Positions 9,667 through 17,911 of a DNA stretch of 64,000 nucleotides are shown piece by piece. The DNA is taken from positions 29,704 to 93,703 of the forward strand of contig NZ_LGUR01000209.1 in the NCBI RefSeq assembly GCF_001270495.1. The letters are read 5' to 3'. The notes under the pieces were generated by a model that saw only the letters and a program-made list of their open reading frames with translations, was not told the origin of the DNA and made no database searches. Both the position numbers and the translations under genes were made by a program. The number at the start of each line of letters is the position of its first letter. Positions within the stretch are counted from its first letter, which is position 1. The DNA is from Streptomyces viridochromogenes. GTDB taxonomy: Bacteria > Actinomycetota > Actinomycetes > Streptomycetales > Streptomycetaceae.

Positions 9667-10710
9667 ATGCCCGACACCGACGATCACCATCCGGCCGTGA
9701 ACAACAGCGCCTTCCGCGGCTTTCCCAGCTATGCCGAACTGCGTAGCCGTACTGACGCCCCCGCCGGCTCGGCCTGGGGCGTGTTCGGCTCCGACGACGA
9801 ACTCGGCACACTCAACCACCTCACCCCCGAGCGCGTCCGGGCCGCGGCCGGCCTGGTGCGGACCGGTGAAGTCATCACGCTGGACCACCCTCTTGACGCC
9901 TTCACGCCGCCGCTGGTCCCCACCCGCAAGCCGGTGCGGCACACCCTGTTCGCCAACAACCCGTGTCACCGCGACGAGTACCTCGACAGCTTCTACACCC
10001 AGTCCAGCAGCCAGCTCGACGGCTTTCGGCACATCGGCCACCCCGAGGCCGGCTTCTACAACGGGGCCGACCCCGCCCGCTTCGTCGAGGGAGAACCGTT
10101 CCTGGGGATCAACCGCTTCACCGAGCACGGCATCGTGGGGCGTGGCGTGCTGATCGACGTCGACCGCTACCTCAAAGACCGCGGCAGTCCCATCGACCAC
10201 GCTGCCGGCGAGGCCATTCCCATCACCGCGGTCGCGGAAGCGACAAGGGCGCAGGGCACCGAGCTGCGCGTCGGTGACATCCTCATGATCCGCACCGGTT
10301 GGGCTCACTACCACCTGCACCAGCGCAGCCTTGAAGAGCGGCGGAGCGCCGGTCCGATCAGGGCGTCCGGGCTGGAGGCCGGCCATGACACGGTGGAATG
10401 GCTGTGGGACAACCGGTTCTCGGTCGTAGCCACCGACAACTTCGCCGTCGAGGCCTGGCCGGCCCCACCGACGTCCCCTTTCGTCACCGACTCCGAACGT
10501 CGCGGCGACATCGCCCGAGACGGGCACACCGGCCTGATGCACCGCGTGCTCATCCCCCTCCTGGGCATGGTCCTCGGCGAGCTCTGGGACCTGGACGCCC
10601 TCGCCACCCGCTGCGCCGCAGACGGCCGCTGGGACTGCATGGTGGTCTGCGCACCGCTGCACCTCACGGGTGGTGCGGGATCACCCAGCAACACGGTGGC
10701 CATTAGATAG
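9667..10710 (+). CDS. Cyclase-family metal-dependent hydrolase (kynurenine formamidase-like fold)
   Basis: A 347-residue member of the putative-cyclase family, whose members hydrolyse amides, lactones or isatin-like rings with a metal bound by a His/Asp motif. Here the motif region reads SSSQLDGFRHIGHP, retaining the Asp and following His but with Ser where the first motif His often sits, as in the longer bacterial subfamily. GDILMIRTGWAHYH and VVATDNFAVEAWP are further family landmarks. AAGGA precedes the ATG. It lies 50 nt after the IclR gene on the same strand and is likely part of the same catabolic locus. Since no dienelactone hydrolase is present, it is a candidate for lactone opening; that is inference only. 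Confidence 0.75.
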   Translation: MPDTDDHHPAVNNSAFRGFPSYAELRSRTDAPAGSAWGVFGSDDELGTLNHLTPERVRAAAGLVRTGEVITLDHPLDAFTPPLVPTRKPVRHTLFANNPCHRDEYLDSFYTQSSSQLDGFRHIGHPEAGFYNGADPARFVEGEPFLGINRFTEHGIVGRGVLIDVDRYLKDRGSPIDHAAGEAIPITAVAEATRAQGTELRVGDILMIRTGWAHYHLHQRSLEERRSAGPIRASGLEAGHDTVEWLWDNRFSVVATDNFAVEAWPAPPTSPFVTDSERRGDIARDGHTGLMHRVLIPLLGMVLGELWDLDALATRCAADGRWDCMVVCAPLHLTGGAGSPSNTVAIR

Positions 10711-10747
10711 GAGACCTTCTGCGACACCGCCCGCGGACCACAGCCGA

Positions 10748-11086
10748 GGAACGCGTCCGCGCCGCGGAGGCCACTGGCCTGAGTGCCCCTCCGCTGCCTG
10801 ACGGCGTCCAGAACCGGATCTGGCTGGATAAGTCCGAGCGCAGCACCGTCGAGGCACGCGCCTGCCTCGACGACCTGCGGCGCGCCGCAGATCAGGACAC
10901 GAACCTGATGGATCCGCTCGTCGCCTGCGCCAACGCGTAATGCACGGTCGGTGAGATGGCCGACGCATCCCGGCCTCGGACGTGGCGCGGCTGCGGGAGG
11001 CCGGGGCTGCCGGGGTGTTTCCCACAGGCACCCCGCTCGACGTGATCGTCGCGGACATCCGCACCCTGACAGTCCCGGAGGGCTGA
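10748..11086 (+). pseudogene. Methylmalonyl-CoA mutase remnant, internally deleted
   Basis: The translation contains STVEARACLDDLRRAA, then TNLMDPLVACANA, a stop (TAA at 10938-10940) where Tyr is expected, then CTVGEMAD, the end of the catalytic region of B12-dependent acyl-CoA mutases. It is joined directly, with a frame change, to RIPASDVARLREAGAAGVFP and GTPLDVIVADIR, the very end of a B12-binding domain. Over 100 residues between them are missing. A short frame follows at 11088 (MRVGVMSGPERGDAAHKAAR) but is cut off. I infer a deletion associated with the adjacent insertion sequences. Confidence 0.65.
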
Positions 11087-11243
11087 CATGCGAGTCGGAG
11101 TGATGAGCGGCCCCGAACGGGGCGACGCCGCGCACAAAGCCGCCCGCATGGTTCGACGACGCCCGGTGGGCCGAGGAGCCCCGCAACGCCCACTTGGAGT
11201 TCCGTAGAGCACCCCTCCGCCCTCGGGGCAGAAGCCGGTGAGC

Positions 11244-11662
11244 TGACCCCGGTTTCGTGGAGTCCCCGGACTGTCCCGAGTTGGGTGGAGTCGAGTTGCT
11301 TGGTTTCAGGCTACTGGTGGGGTGCGGAGTTCGTACTCCACCGGGCTGAGCATGCCCAGTGCGGAGTGCCTGCGCTGACGGTTGTGGAAGATCTCCAGGT
11401 ACTCGAACAGGGCGGTGGACAGCTCCAGGCGGGTCCGCCACCGGTGGCGGTCGAGCAGTTCGACCTGGACCCGGGCCCAGAAGGACTCCATCATCGCGTT
11501 GTCCACGCAGTCCCCGATCGAGCCCATCGAAGGCAGCAGGCCAGAGGCCCTCGCGCGCTGGGTGAACGCCCAAGACCCGAACTGCACTCCGTGATCGGAG
11601 TGGATGATGGTGCCGCCCGGTCGCGGGGAGCGGTTGCCGATGGTCATGGCCAGGGCGTCTCA
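11244..11662 (-). mobile_element. IS3-family element fragment, transposase OrfB C-terminus
   Basis: Minus-strand frame 11306-11647 encodes the last ~113 residues of an IS3-family OrfB: TIIHSDHGVQFGSWAF (second catalytic Asp), GDCVDNAMMESFWARVQVEL (catalytic Glu), and NRQRRHSALGMLSPVEYE. The stretch from 11244 (TGACCCCGG with TTTCGTGGAGTCC) resembles an IS3 terminal inverted repeat, so one element end survives. The rest of OrfB, OrfA and the other end are missing. Just upstream of 11647 the frame hits a stop where ISL3-like sequence begins. Confidence 0.72.
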
Positions 11663-11770
11663 TGATCCTTTTGGTGTGGGTGGTGACGTCTTCGGTGCGG
11701 CCGTTGTGGTAGGGCAAGGTGAGGCCGGCGTTCACGGCGGGCTCGACGACGTATCGCGGTGCGCGAGCTG
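11663..11770 (-). pseudogene. ISL3-family transposase C-terminal scrap
   Basis: Minus strand reads RYVVEPAVNAGLTLPYHNGR then TEDVTTHTKRIM, matching the motif near the C-terminus of actinobacterial ISL3 transposases (xAxLTLPxHNGRTEGVNTRTKRIM). It breaks off exactly where the IS3 fragment starts. Only about 36 residues remain. Confidence 0.5.
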
Positions 11771-11789
11771 AACGGTCTTGAGTCCCCGC

Positions 11790-13211
11790 TCAGTTCCAAG
11801 CGGTGAGTAGGTCTTCCGGGGTGAGGGTGGTGATTCCTTCCGCGGTGCAGCCGCTGCGGGCGACCGCGAGCAGGGGGGTGTCGTCGTCGGCCCCGGGAAG
11901 CTGGGAGCGATGGGTGATCAGGCGGGCCAGGTCGCGCTGGTCGAAGGGCTTGTTCTCAAGCCATTTGATGGATCCGGTGAAGGTGATCTTCTTTGCGATG
12001 GGGGAGCGGTCGGCGCCGATGAGGTCGATCTCCGGGTCGTTGGTGCGGGTCCAGTAGCCTCCGACGGCGCCGGTGCCCTCGGGGAGCCAGTCGTCGGTCA
12101 GGCGCCAGAGGGCTTCGCGGATGACGGGTTCGATGGCGCGCCCGCGCCAGGATGTCCAGCTGGTTCGGATGGAGTCGAGAACCCGGTCGCCGCGGCCGCG
12201 TTCGACGGCGGGGATGCCGGGGCCGATGAAGGAGAGCCAGAACCGCAGGTAGGGGTCGTCGATGCGGTAGCGCGTCTCGCGGCTCGGCTTGGTGGACAGG
12301 GGGAGTTCGGCGGCGACCATGCGGCGGCCGGTGAGGAGTTCCAGGGAGCGTTTGACGGAGCCTGGGTGGAGGCCGCCGGCGGCTCGGCCGATGAGTGTGA
12401 AGGTGCGTTCGCCGTGGCCGATGGCGCTGAGGACGGTGCGGGCTTGCGCTTCGGTGGGGAATTCGGCGGCCAGGGTGCGTTCGCCGCTGACGAGGAGTGC
12501 GGAGGTGGGCCGGGTGAGAGCCTGTTCGAGGTAGTCCCACAGGCCGGCGCCGTGGGGCCATTCCTCCAGGATCAGGGGAAGGCCGCCCGTGATGAGGTGA
12601 GCGTCGAAGGCGTCGGCCGAGGCCAGGTCGAGCATGGAGGCGACGTCGTGGGGGGTGAGAGCGGGGACGACCATCTCGGTGCCACGCTGATAGAAGGGGC
12701 GTCCGTAGGTGTTGAGCTGTTCCATCATGGCGATGTCCGAACCGATGAGGATCAGCAGGACCGGGAGTTTGGACAGGGTCCGGTCGAAGGACTTCTGCAA
12801 GGCTCCCTCGAAGCTGGCGTCCTCACGCACGAGATAGGGCATCTCATCGAGTACGACAATGCTGGGTGCGTCGGAGGGGAGAGCGGTGGCGAGCAGGCTT
12901 AGGGCCGCATCCCAGCTCTGTGGTGTGGCGAAGTCCGAGAAGCGGCTGGCGTCAGGCAGGGTGGACGCGGCCAATTCGGCTGTGAAGCCCGCCAGGTCCT
13001 CGTCTCGGGAGCCGCCGATGGCGGTGAAGAAGACGTGCGGAAGCCCTGCTCGTTCCAGGAACTCTTCTACGAGCCGCGACTTGCCTACCCTTCGGCGCCC
13101 GCGGATCAGGACGGCGCGGCCCGGTCGTCCGACTCTGCTGCCCGCCTGCACCGTGCGCAGCAGGTCTCGCAAGAGGCCGAGTTCGGTCCGGCGCCCGATG
13201 AAGCCGTTCAC
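11790..13211 (-). CDS. AAA/STAND-type ATPase with C-terminal DUF234-like nuclease-fold domain
   Basis: This 473-residue protein starts with FIGRRTELGLLRDLL, then Walker A (GRRRVGKSRL, about residues 38-47) and Walker B (IVVLDEMPYL). A winged-helix region follows, and a C-terminal segment PEIDLIGADRSPIAKKITF typical of the DUF234/restriction-like fold. Such ATPases are widespread in archaea and actinobacteria with unknown role, and have been proposed to act in mobile-element or conflict contexts. The start at 13211 lies just after an inverted repeat. Its neighbours are IS scraps and a broken MazG-like gene, so it belongs to the accessory block. Confidence 0.8.
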   Translation of the reverse strand: MNGFIGRRTELGLLRDLLRTVQAGSRVGRPGRAVLIRGRRRVGKSRLVEEFLERAGLPHVFFTAIGGSRDEDLAGFTAELAASTLPDASRFSDFATPQSWDAALSLLATALPSDAPSIVVLDEMPYLVREDASFEGALQKSFDRTLSKLPVLLILIGSDIAMMEQLNTYGRPFYQRGTEMVVPALTPHDVASMLDLASADAFDAHLITGGLPLILEEWPHGAGLWDYLEQALTRPTSALLVSGERTLAAEFPTEAQARTVLSAIGHGERTFTLIGRAAGGLHPGSVKRSLELLTGRRMVAAELPLSTKPSRETRYRIDDPYLRFWLSFIGPGIPAVERGRGDRVLDSIRTSWTSWRGRAIEPVIREALWRLTDDWLPEGTGAVGGYWTRTNDPEIDLIGADRSPIAKKITFTGSIKWLENKPFDQRDLARLITHRSQLPGADDDTPLLAVARSGCTAEGITTLTPEDLLTAWN

Positions 13212-13230
13212 GATGCACTCTCCTCGACAT

Positions 13231-13250
13231 GACTATCCTCAATGATAGTC
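13231..13250. promoter_or_regulatory. Inverted repeat before the ATPase start, possible operator
   Basis: GACTATC (13231-13237) and GATAGTC (13244-13250) flank a 6-bp spacer, about 20 bp upstream of the ATPase start on the minus strand. A repressor or self-binding site is plausible. No regulator gene lies next to it. Confidence 0.4.
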
Positions 13251-13569
13251 TCATCGGTGAGAGTAACTCGCTATCCGGTGCCTCTGCCGGTGCGAAGCCC
13301 ACGCACTACGGCGGGCCGGCTCGGAGTGGGAAGGCTCGCCTGACAGTGAGGATGACCATGGCATCGCCCGGAGGTCTGACTCTTCAGGAGCGTCGCGGCT
13401 TCGCGTCCATGCAAGCCATCGGTGCGGCAGGCTGAGGAATGCTGCGGGACTGCTCTCCGAGCTGCGTCGCTTCCCGCAGCCCCGGCGGTGGGCCGACTGC
13501 GCTCTCCCTCCCGAATGCGGTCGGCCCTCGTTCCGGATCAGGTGTCGGCCGGCTGGGCGGCCAGCCCGT
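13251..13569. other. Gene-free spacer between ATPase and MazG-like remnant
   Basis: No supported gene. Short + strand frames occur but show no recognisable family. The 5' part of the MazG-like gene, if it existed here, is no longer recognisable. Confidence 0.35.
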
Positions 13570-13790
13570 GTCCTCAAGATCGGGGAGGAGTATAGAGAGG
13601 CGGCGGAGGTCATCACTGGCGCCCTCGGCGCCAACCCGCTCAAGGGCAACAGCCACCTGGCAGGACGTCGAGAAGGAGTTCGGCGACGTCATCGTGGCCG
13701 CCGCGCTGGCGCTGCCCAGGGGCAGCCCGGACCCACAGAAGGCCTTCCCCGACCGCGTCCGGGCCCTCCTGGACCGCCTTGACCTGAGCG
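13570..13790 (+). pseudogene. MazG-like nucleotide pyrophosphohydrolase remnant, frameshifted
   Basis: The first frame reads VLKIGEEYREAAEVITGALG then ANPLKGNS, matching actinobacterial MazG-like proteins. After about 13658 the homology continues one frame over as TWQDVEKEFGDVIVAAALAL and PDPQKAFPDRVRALLDRL. The EExxE-type helix is recognisable but the single-base shift breaks the gene, and the N-terminal third is missing. It ends just before a strong terminator. Confidence 0.6.
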
Positions 13791-13810
13791 GACCCGCTCC
13801 ACCCTCTGCA

Positions 13811-13844
13811 CGGAAGGGCCCGCACGGCAGTGCGGGCCCTTCCG
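13811..13844. terminator. Strong terminator, 15-bp perfect stem
   Basis: CGGAAGGGCCCGCAC (13811-13825) pairs perfectly with GTGCGGGCCCTTCCG (13830-13844) around a GGCA loop. This is a classic Streptomyces intrinsic-type hairpin after the MazG-like remnant and is symmetric enough to work in both directions. Confidence 0.8.
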
Positions 13845-13901
13845 TGTCATCCCCTACTTTGCGGACGCACACGTCCTAGTGGGGCGTATCCCGCCTCCCC
13901 G

Positions 13902-13981
13902 GTGGGAGATGAGTGGGAGACAAGTGGGAGATGATCATGGCGGAGTGGTGCAGTCAGGCGCTAGAAAATGCTAGATAGCGC
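13902..13981. repeat. Three 11-bp direct repeats followed by an inverted repeat
   Basis: GTGGGAGA occurs at 13902, 13913 and 13924 with exact 11-bp period (GTGGGAGATGA, GTGGGAGACAA, GTGGGAGATGA). About 26 bp later GCGCTAG (13958-13964) and CTAG followed by TAGCGC (13976-13981) form an inverted repeat. The cluster sits exactly between the accessory block and uppP. It could be an attachment-site edge or a protein-binding array. Confidence 0.55.
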
Positions 13982-13999
13982 TACCTGTGCGGCCCTGGT

Positions 14000-14875
14000 T
14001 CAGCCGCCGGATTCGGCCGCGTGAGGAGACAGCACACCCGCGCTGACCAGGACGATGATGACTATGCCGAGCGCGACGCGGTAATAGACGAACGGCATGA
14101 AGCTCTTGGTCGAGATGAACTTCATGAACCATGCGATGACGGCGTAACCGGTCACGAAGGCGATCACCGTCGCGAAGATCGTCGGGCCCCAGGTGACGTG
14201 ATCGCTCTCCATCGCGTCCTTGAGCTCGAAGAGGCCGGAGGCGAGGACGGCCGGGATCGCGAGGAGGAAGGAGTAGCGGGCCGCGGCCTCGCGCTGGTAG
14301 CCCATGAAGAGGCCGCCGCTGATGGTCGCGCCGGAGCGGGAGACACCGGGGATGAGCGCCGCGGACTGGCACAGGCCGAAGATCAGGCCGTCCTTCACGT
14401 TCAGGTCCTCGAGCGACTTGCGCTGCTTGGCGGCGCGGTGCCGGCCCCCCGACTCGTCGCGTGCCGCCAGCCGGTCGGCGACGCCGATGATGACGCCGAC
14501 GACGATCAGCATGGTCGCCGTGATGCGCAGGTCACGGAACGGGCCCTCGATCTGGTCCTTCAGCGTCAGGCCGAGCACACCGATAGGGATCGAGCCGACG
14601 ATCACCAGCCAGCCCATCTGGGCGTCATGGTCCCGCCGCATCTCCTTGTTGACCAGCGACCGCGTCCACGCCGAGATGATCCGCCCGATGTCCTTGCGGA
14701 AGTAGATCAGTACCGCGGCCTCCGTGCCGATCTGGGTGATCGCGGTGAAGGCCGCGCCCGGGTCCTCCCAGCCCGAGAACGCCGCGGTCAGCCGCAGATG
14801 CGCGCTGGAGGACACGGGGAGGAACTCGGTCAGGCCCTGGACGAGTCCGAGGATGAGCGATTCAAACCAAGACAT
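14000..14875 (-). CDS. uppP: Undecaprenyl-diphosphate phosphatase
   Basis: This integral membrane enzyme dephosphorylates undecaprenyl diphosphate to recycle the lipid carrier for peptidoglycan and cell-wall polymers, and gives basal bacitracin tolerance. It has 291 residues. The two signature loops are present: GLVQGLTEFLPVSSSAHL near the N-terminus and ALIPGVSRSGATISGGLFMG in the middle. About eight hydrophobic segments are visible. The start at 14875 begins directly with MSWFESLILG; the frame extends to 14908 without a good ribosome site. The upstream neighbour is transcribed away from it. Confidence 0.93.
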   Translation of the reverse strand: MSWFESLILGLVQGLTEFLPVSSSAHLRLTAAFSGWEDPGAAFTAITQIGTEAAVLIYFRKDIGRIISAWTRSLVNKEMRRDHDAQMGWLVIVGSIPIGVLGLTLKDQIEGPFRDLRITATMLIVVGVIIGVADRLAARDESGGRHRAAKQRKSLEDLNVKDGLIFGLCQSAALIPGVSRSGATISGGLFMGYQREAAARYSFLLAIPAVLASGLFELKDAMESDHVTWGPTIFATVIAFVTGYAVIAWFMKFISTKSFMPFVYYRVALGIVIIVLVSAGVLSPHAAESGG

Positions 14876-15075
14876 GAAGTTACGGAGTCCAAGTGCTGAT
14901 CGTGGCAAGGGATGACGGAGGACACCGCGTCGGCGGCACAGTGATCGCGCGTGTCGAGGGGCAGCGTAGCGCCCCGCGATGACGGCCCCGGCACAGGGGG
15001 CTCGGCCGGCGCCGGCCCCACCCCTGCCATACCGGTGTTGACCTGCTGCGGGGCCGCCGCTTACGTTGCAGCGAG

Positions 15076-15091
15076 CGGAAAGCGCTTGCTG
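15076..15091. promoter_or_regulatory. LacI/GalR-type operator candidate
   Basis: CGGAAAGCGCTTGCTG contains the perfect palindrome AAGCGCTT (15080-15087), close to the consensus bound by Streptomyces LacI-family sugar repressors. It lies 70-85 bp before the Gfo/Idh/MocA oxidoreductase start, so the two-gene unit may answer to a sugar-responsive repressor encoded elsewhere. Confidence 0.5.
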
Positions 15092-15159
15092 CCCATCCGT
15101 CGCCCGTCCCTGGACGCCCTTCGGCGTCGCCCGTTGTCCCGGAGGAGTCCGATCCGCAC

Positions 15160-16449
15160 ATGGCTACAGCCGAGACCGCTCCCGGGACGAACCAGCGCCA
15201 CGCCCCTTCCCGCCCGGCCCCGCTGACCGGCCGCCGCATCAGGGTCGCCGTGATCGGCACCGGCGCCATCGCCCGCGACTCCCACCTGCCCGCGCTCGCC
15301 GGGCTTGCCGGGGAGGGCGAGACGGAGATCGTCGCGGCCGTGGACATCGCCGCGGAGTCGGCCGAGGACTTCTGCACGACCGCGGCTGCGACGGTGGCCG
15401 CAGCAGCGACCGCGACTGGGACTGGGGCTGGGGCGGTGGCCGCGACCGGGACCGTGTCTGCGGCTGAGGTGCCCCGTCCGTACACCGATCTCGACGTGAT
15501 GCTCCAGGAGCAGCGCCCCGATCTGGTCGTCATCTGCACACCGCCCACCCTGCACCGCGACCAGACCGTCGCCGCGCTGCGTGCCGGTGCCTGGGTGTGG
15601 TGCGAGAAGCCGCCGGTGCCGAGCCTCGCGGACTTCGACGCCGTGGAGGCGGAGGAGGGCGAGGACGGCGGCCCCTACGCCTCGATCGTGTTCCAGCACC
15701 GCTTCGGCTCGGGGACCCGGCACGTACGACGGCTGCTCACCGAGCAGGCCATGGGGCGCCCGCTCGTGGCGCACTGCCAGACCACCTGGTACCGGGACAC
15801 CGCCTACTACGCCGTACCCTGGCGCGGCCGCTGGCAGACCGAGGGCGGCGGCCCCGCGATGGGGCACGGGATCCACCAGATGGATCTGCTGCTCGACCTG
15901 CTCGGACCGTGGAGCGAGGTGCGCGCCATGGCCGGCCGGCTGGTGCACGACGTCGAGACGGAGGACGTGTCGACGGCACTGGTCCGCTTCGCGAACGGTG
16001 CGATGGCGACCGTCGTGAACAGCGTGCTGAGCCCCGACGAGGTCAGCCGCATCCGCGTCGACTGCGAGCGCGCCACCGTCGAACTCACCCACCTGTACGG
16101 GCACCGCAACGACAACTGGCGCATCACGCCCGCCCGGGGCGTGCCGGACGCCGAGGCCGCGGCCTGGCAGGACTTCGGCGCGGACCGGCCCAGTTCGCAT
16201 CTGGAGCAGTTGCGGGAGCTGGTCGCGAGCATGCGCGCGGGGGAGCGGCCGCGCAGCAGCGGCGCGGACGGGCGCACGAGCCTGGAGCTGATCGCCGCGC
16301 TGTACAAGTCGGCGTTCACGGACGCGACGGTGCGGGCGGGGGAGATCGGCCCCGGAGACCCCTTCTACTCGGCGATGCACGGGGGTGCGCCCGGCTGGGC
16401 GCCCGTCATGGGTGAGCCGTCCGTGCCGGGCGAGGAAGCCGCCGCGTGA
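15160..16449 (+). CDS. Gfo/Idh/MocA-family oxidoreductase
   Basis: This predicted NAD(P)-dependent sugar/inositol-type dehydrogenase has 429 residues. IRVAVIGTGAIARDSHLPAL is the Rossmann turn, VVICTPPTLH and WCEKPP (with the catalytic-type Lys of the EKP motif) follow, and GHGIHQMDLLLDLLG carries the conserved His. Residues about 70-100 are an unusual Ala/Thr/Gly-rich insert between beta strands, absent in most relatives. GGAGGAG lies 12 nt before the ATG. Its stop overlaps the GTG of the PmoA-like gene, so the two are translationally coupled and probably act on the same carbohydrate. Substrate unknown. Confidence 0.85.
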   Translation: MATAETAPGTNQRHAPSRPAPLTGRRIRVAVIGTGAIARDSHLPALAGLAGEGETEIVAAVDIAAESAEDFCTTAAATVAAAATATGTGAGAVAATGTVSAAEVPRPYTDLDVMLQEQRPDLVVICTPPTLHRDQTVAALRAGAWVWCEKPPVPSLADFDAVEAEEGEDGGPYASIVFQHRFGSGTRHVRRLLTEQAMGRPLVAHCQTTWYRDTAYYAVPWRGRWQTEGGGPAMGHGIHQMDLLLDLLGPWSEVRAMAGRLVHDVETEDVSTALVRFANGAMATVVNSVLSPDEVSRIRVDCERATVELTHLYGHRNDNWRITPARGVPDAEAAAWQDFGADRPSSHLEQLRELVASMRAGERPRSSGADGRTSLELIAALYKSAFTDATVRAGEIGPGDPFYSAMHGGAPGWAPVMGEPSVPGEEAAA

Positions 16450-17372
16450 CCGGGCTCCGTATCGTCCACGCGCACGGCGACCGCGCCACGGTGACCGAGT
16501 CGGCCACCGGCGTCGAACTGCTCTCCTACGTCTACCGGCCGGAGGCGGCCTGGGAGGCCCCGAAGCCGTACGTCCACCCGCTGCGGACCCTCGCGGGTGG
16601 CGTCGTCACCGACTACCGGCCCAACGACCACCGCTGGCACAAGGGCCTGTCGCTGACGGCCTCGCACCTGTCCGGGGCCAATCTGTGGGGAGGCAACTCC
16701 TATGTCCACGGGCAGGGGTATCTCGAACTCCCCGAGCGTGTCGGGTCGATGCGGCACGTCGGCTTCGACGAGGTCTCCTCGGACGGCGACCGTGTCGTCA
16801 TCGCCGAGCGGCTGACCTGGCATCCCCACGGCGGTGAGCTGTGGGCCGACGAGCAGCGCCGGGTCGAGGTGCACGACATCGAGCCGGAGTCCGGCTCATG
16901 GGCCCTGACCTGGACGAGCGCCGTGACGAACCGGCGCGAGGTGCCGCTGCGGTTCGGCAGCCCCACCACCGCCGGGCGCGGCATGGCCGGATACACGGGC
17001 CTGTTCTGGCGCGGCCCGCGCGCCTTCCAGGGCGGCCGGATCATCGCCCCGGACGCCGAGGGCCCCGGCCTGATGGGCGAACAGGCGCCCTGGCTGGCCT
17101 ACTCCGGCGAGCACGACGGCACCGACGGCCACGCGACCCTCGTCTTCGCGCACGCCCCCGAGAACGACCACGCCGGCGACCGGGGCGCCCACCCCGCCCA
17201 CTGGTTCGTACGCAACGAACCCTTCGCGGGCGTGGCCCCGTCCTGGGCGTTCCATGCCGAGCTGGAACTGGCGCCCGGCGACACCCTCACCCGCAGCTAC
17301 CGGGTCGTCGTGGCCGACGGGGCGTGGGAGCGGGATGAGATCGTCAAGTACCTGGAGTCGCATCCCTGGTGA
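16446..17372 (+). CDS. PmoA-like (DUF6807) protein
   Basis: This 308-residue protein belongs to the family annotated as methane oxygenase PmoA in actinobacteria, a misleading name. It is a soluble beta-rich protein commonly paired with Gfo/Idh/MocA oxidoreductases in carbohydrate loci. Typical segments are VHPLRTLAGGVVTDYRPNDH, WHKGLSLTASHLSGANLWGG and WFVRNEPFAGVAPSW. The GTG start at 16446 overlaps the preceding stop by 4 nt. I infer a sugar-related role from the partnership and see no catalytic signature that names a reaction. Confidence 0.75.
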   Translation: MTGLRIVHAHGDRATVTESATGVELLSYVYRPEAAWEAPKPYVHPLRTLAGGVVTDYRPNDHRWHKGLSLTASHLSGANLWGGNSYVHGQGYLELPERVGSMRHVGFDEVSSDGDRVVIAERLTWHPHGGELWADEQRRVEVHDIEPESGSWALTWTSAVTNRREVPLRFGSPTTAGRGMAGYTGLFWRGPRAFQGGRIIAPDAEGPGLMGEQAPWLAYSGEHDGTDGHATLVFAHAPENDHAGDRGAHPAHWFVRNEPFAGVAPSWAFHAELELAPGDTLTRSYRVVVADGAWERDEIVKYLESHPW

Positions 17373-17380
17373 TAAGCCGC

Positions 17381-17851
17381 CTACGCGGCTGACGGCCCCG
17401 ACACCGTCCAACCGGACACCTGGGGGTGGGCCGCCAGGTCCTCGTGCCGCACCGGGTCGCCGCAGGCCCGGCAGGTGACGACCGGGGCCAGTTCGTTGCC
17501 GCAGACGTGCTCGATCACCATGGGGCGGTCGTCGTCCTTGCGGAGATGGCGGTCGCCCCATGCCATGAGGGTCATCAGAACCGGCTCCAGCTCCAGTCCC
17601 GCCTGCGTCGGCCGGTACTCGAACCGCTGCGGACGCTCGCTGTAGGCGCGCTTGGTGAGGATGCCGGCGTCGACGAGGCGGCGCAGCCGGGTGGCCAGGA
17701 TGTCGCGCGGGGCGCCGATGTTGCGCACGAGCTGGTCGAAGCGGCCGTTGCCCAGGCACACCTCACGCAGGACCAGCAGGGAGTACTTCTCGCCGACGAG
17801 CGCCAGGGCGTCGGCGATGGAACAGGGGCGCGGATCTTTGGTGGCGGCCAT
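17381..17851 (-). CDS. HxlR-family winged-helix regulator
   Basis: This 156-residue protein has the HxlR fold: CSIADALALVGEKYSLLVLR, then FDQLVRNIGAPRDILATRLR (recognition helix) and YSERPQRFEYRPTQAG (wing). The C-terminal tail contains CRACGDPVRH, a two-Cys element that could bind metal, often seen in actinobacterial relatives. The start at 17851 was preferred over 17908 because the longer frame would cover the operator region. It is divergent from the thiolase gene, its likely target. Confidence 0.82.
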   Translation of the reverse strand: MAATKDPRPCSIADALALVGEKYSLLVLREVCLGNGRFDQLVRNIGAPRDILATRLRRLVDAGILTKRAYSERPQRFEYRPTQAGLELEPVLMTLMAWGDRHLRKDDDRPMVIEHVCGNELAPVVTCRACGDPVRHEDLAAHPQVSGWTVSGPSAA

Positions 17852-17880
17852 GCCGCTCAGTCTAAGCGGCGGGTTCGACT

Positions 17881-17911
17881 TTCCAACCCGATTGGTTTGA
17901 TTTTCCAACCC
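17881..17911. promoter_or_regulatory. Repeated TTCCAACCC sites between HxlR and thiolase genes
   Basis: TTCCAACCC occurs at 17881-17889 and 17903-17911, 22 bp apart (two helical turns), with GGTTTG between them. The pair lies in the divergent promoter region and is a strong candidate for the HxlR operator. A looser TTGGATTTCC copy follows near 17930. Confidence 0.5.
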
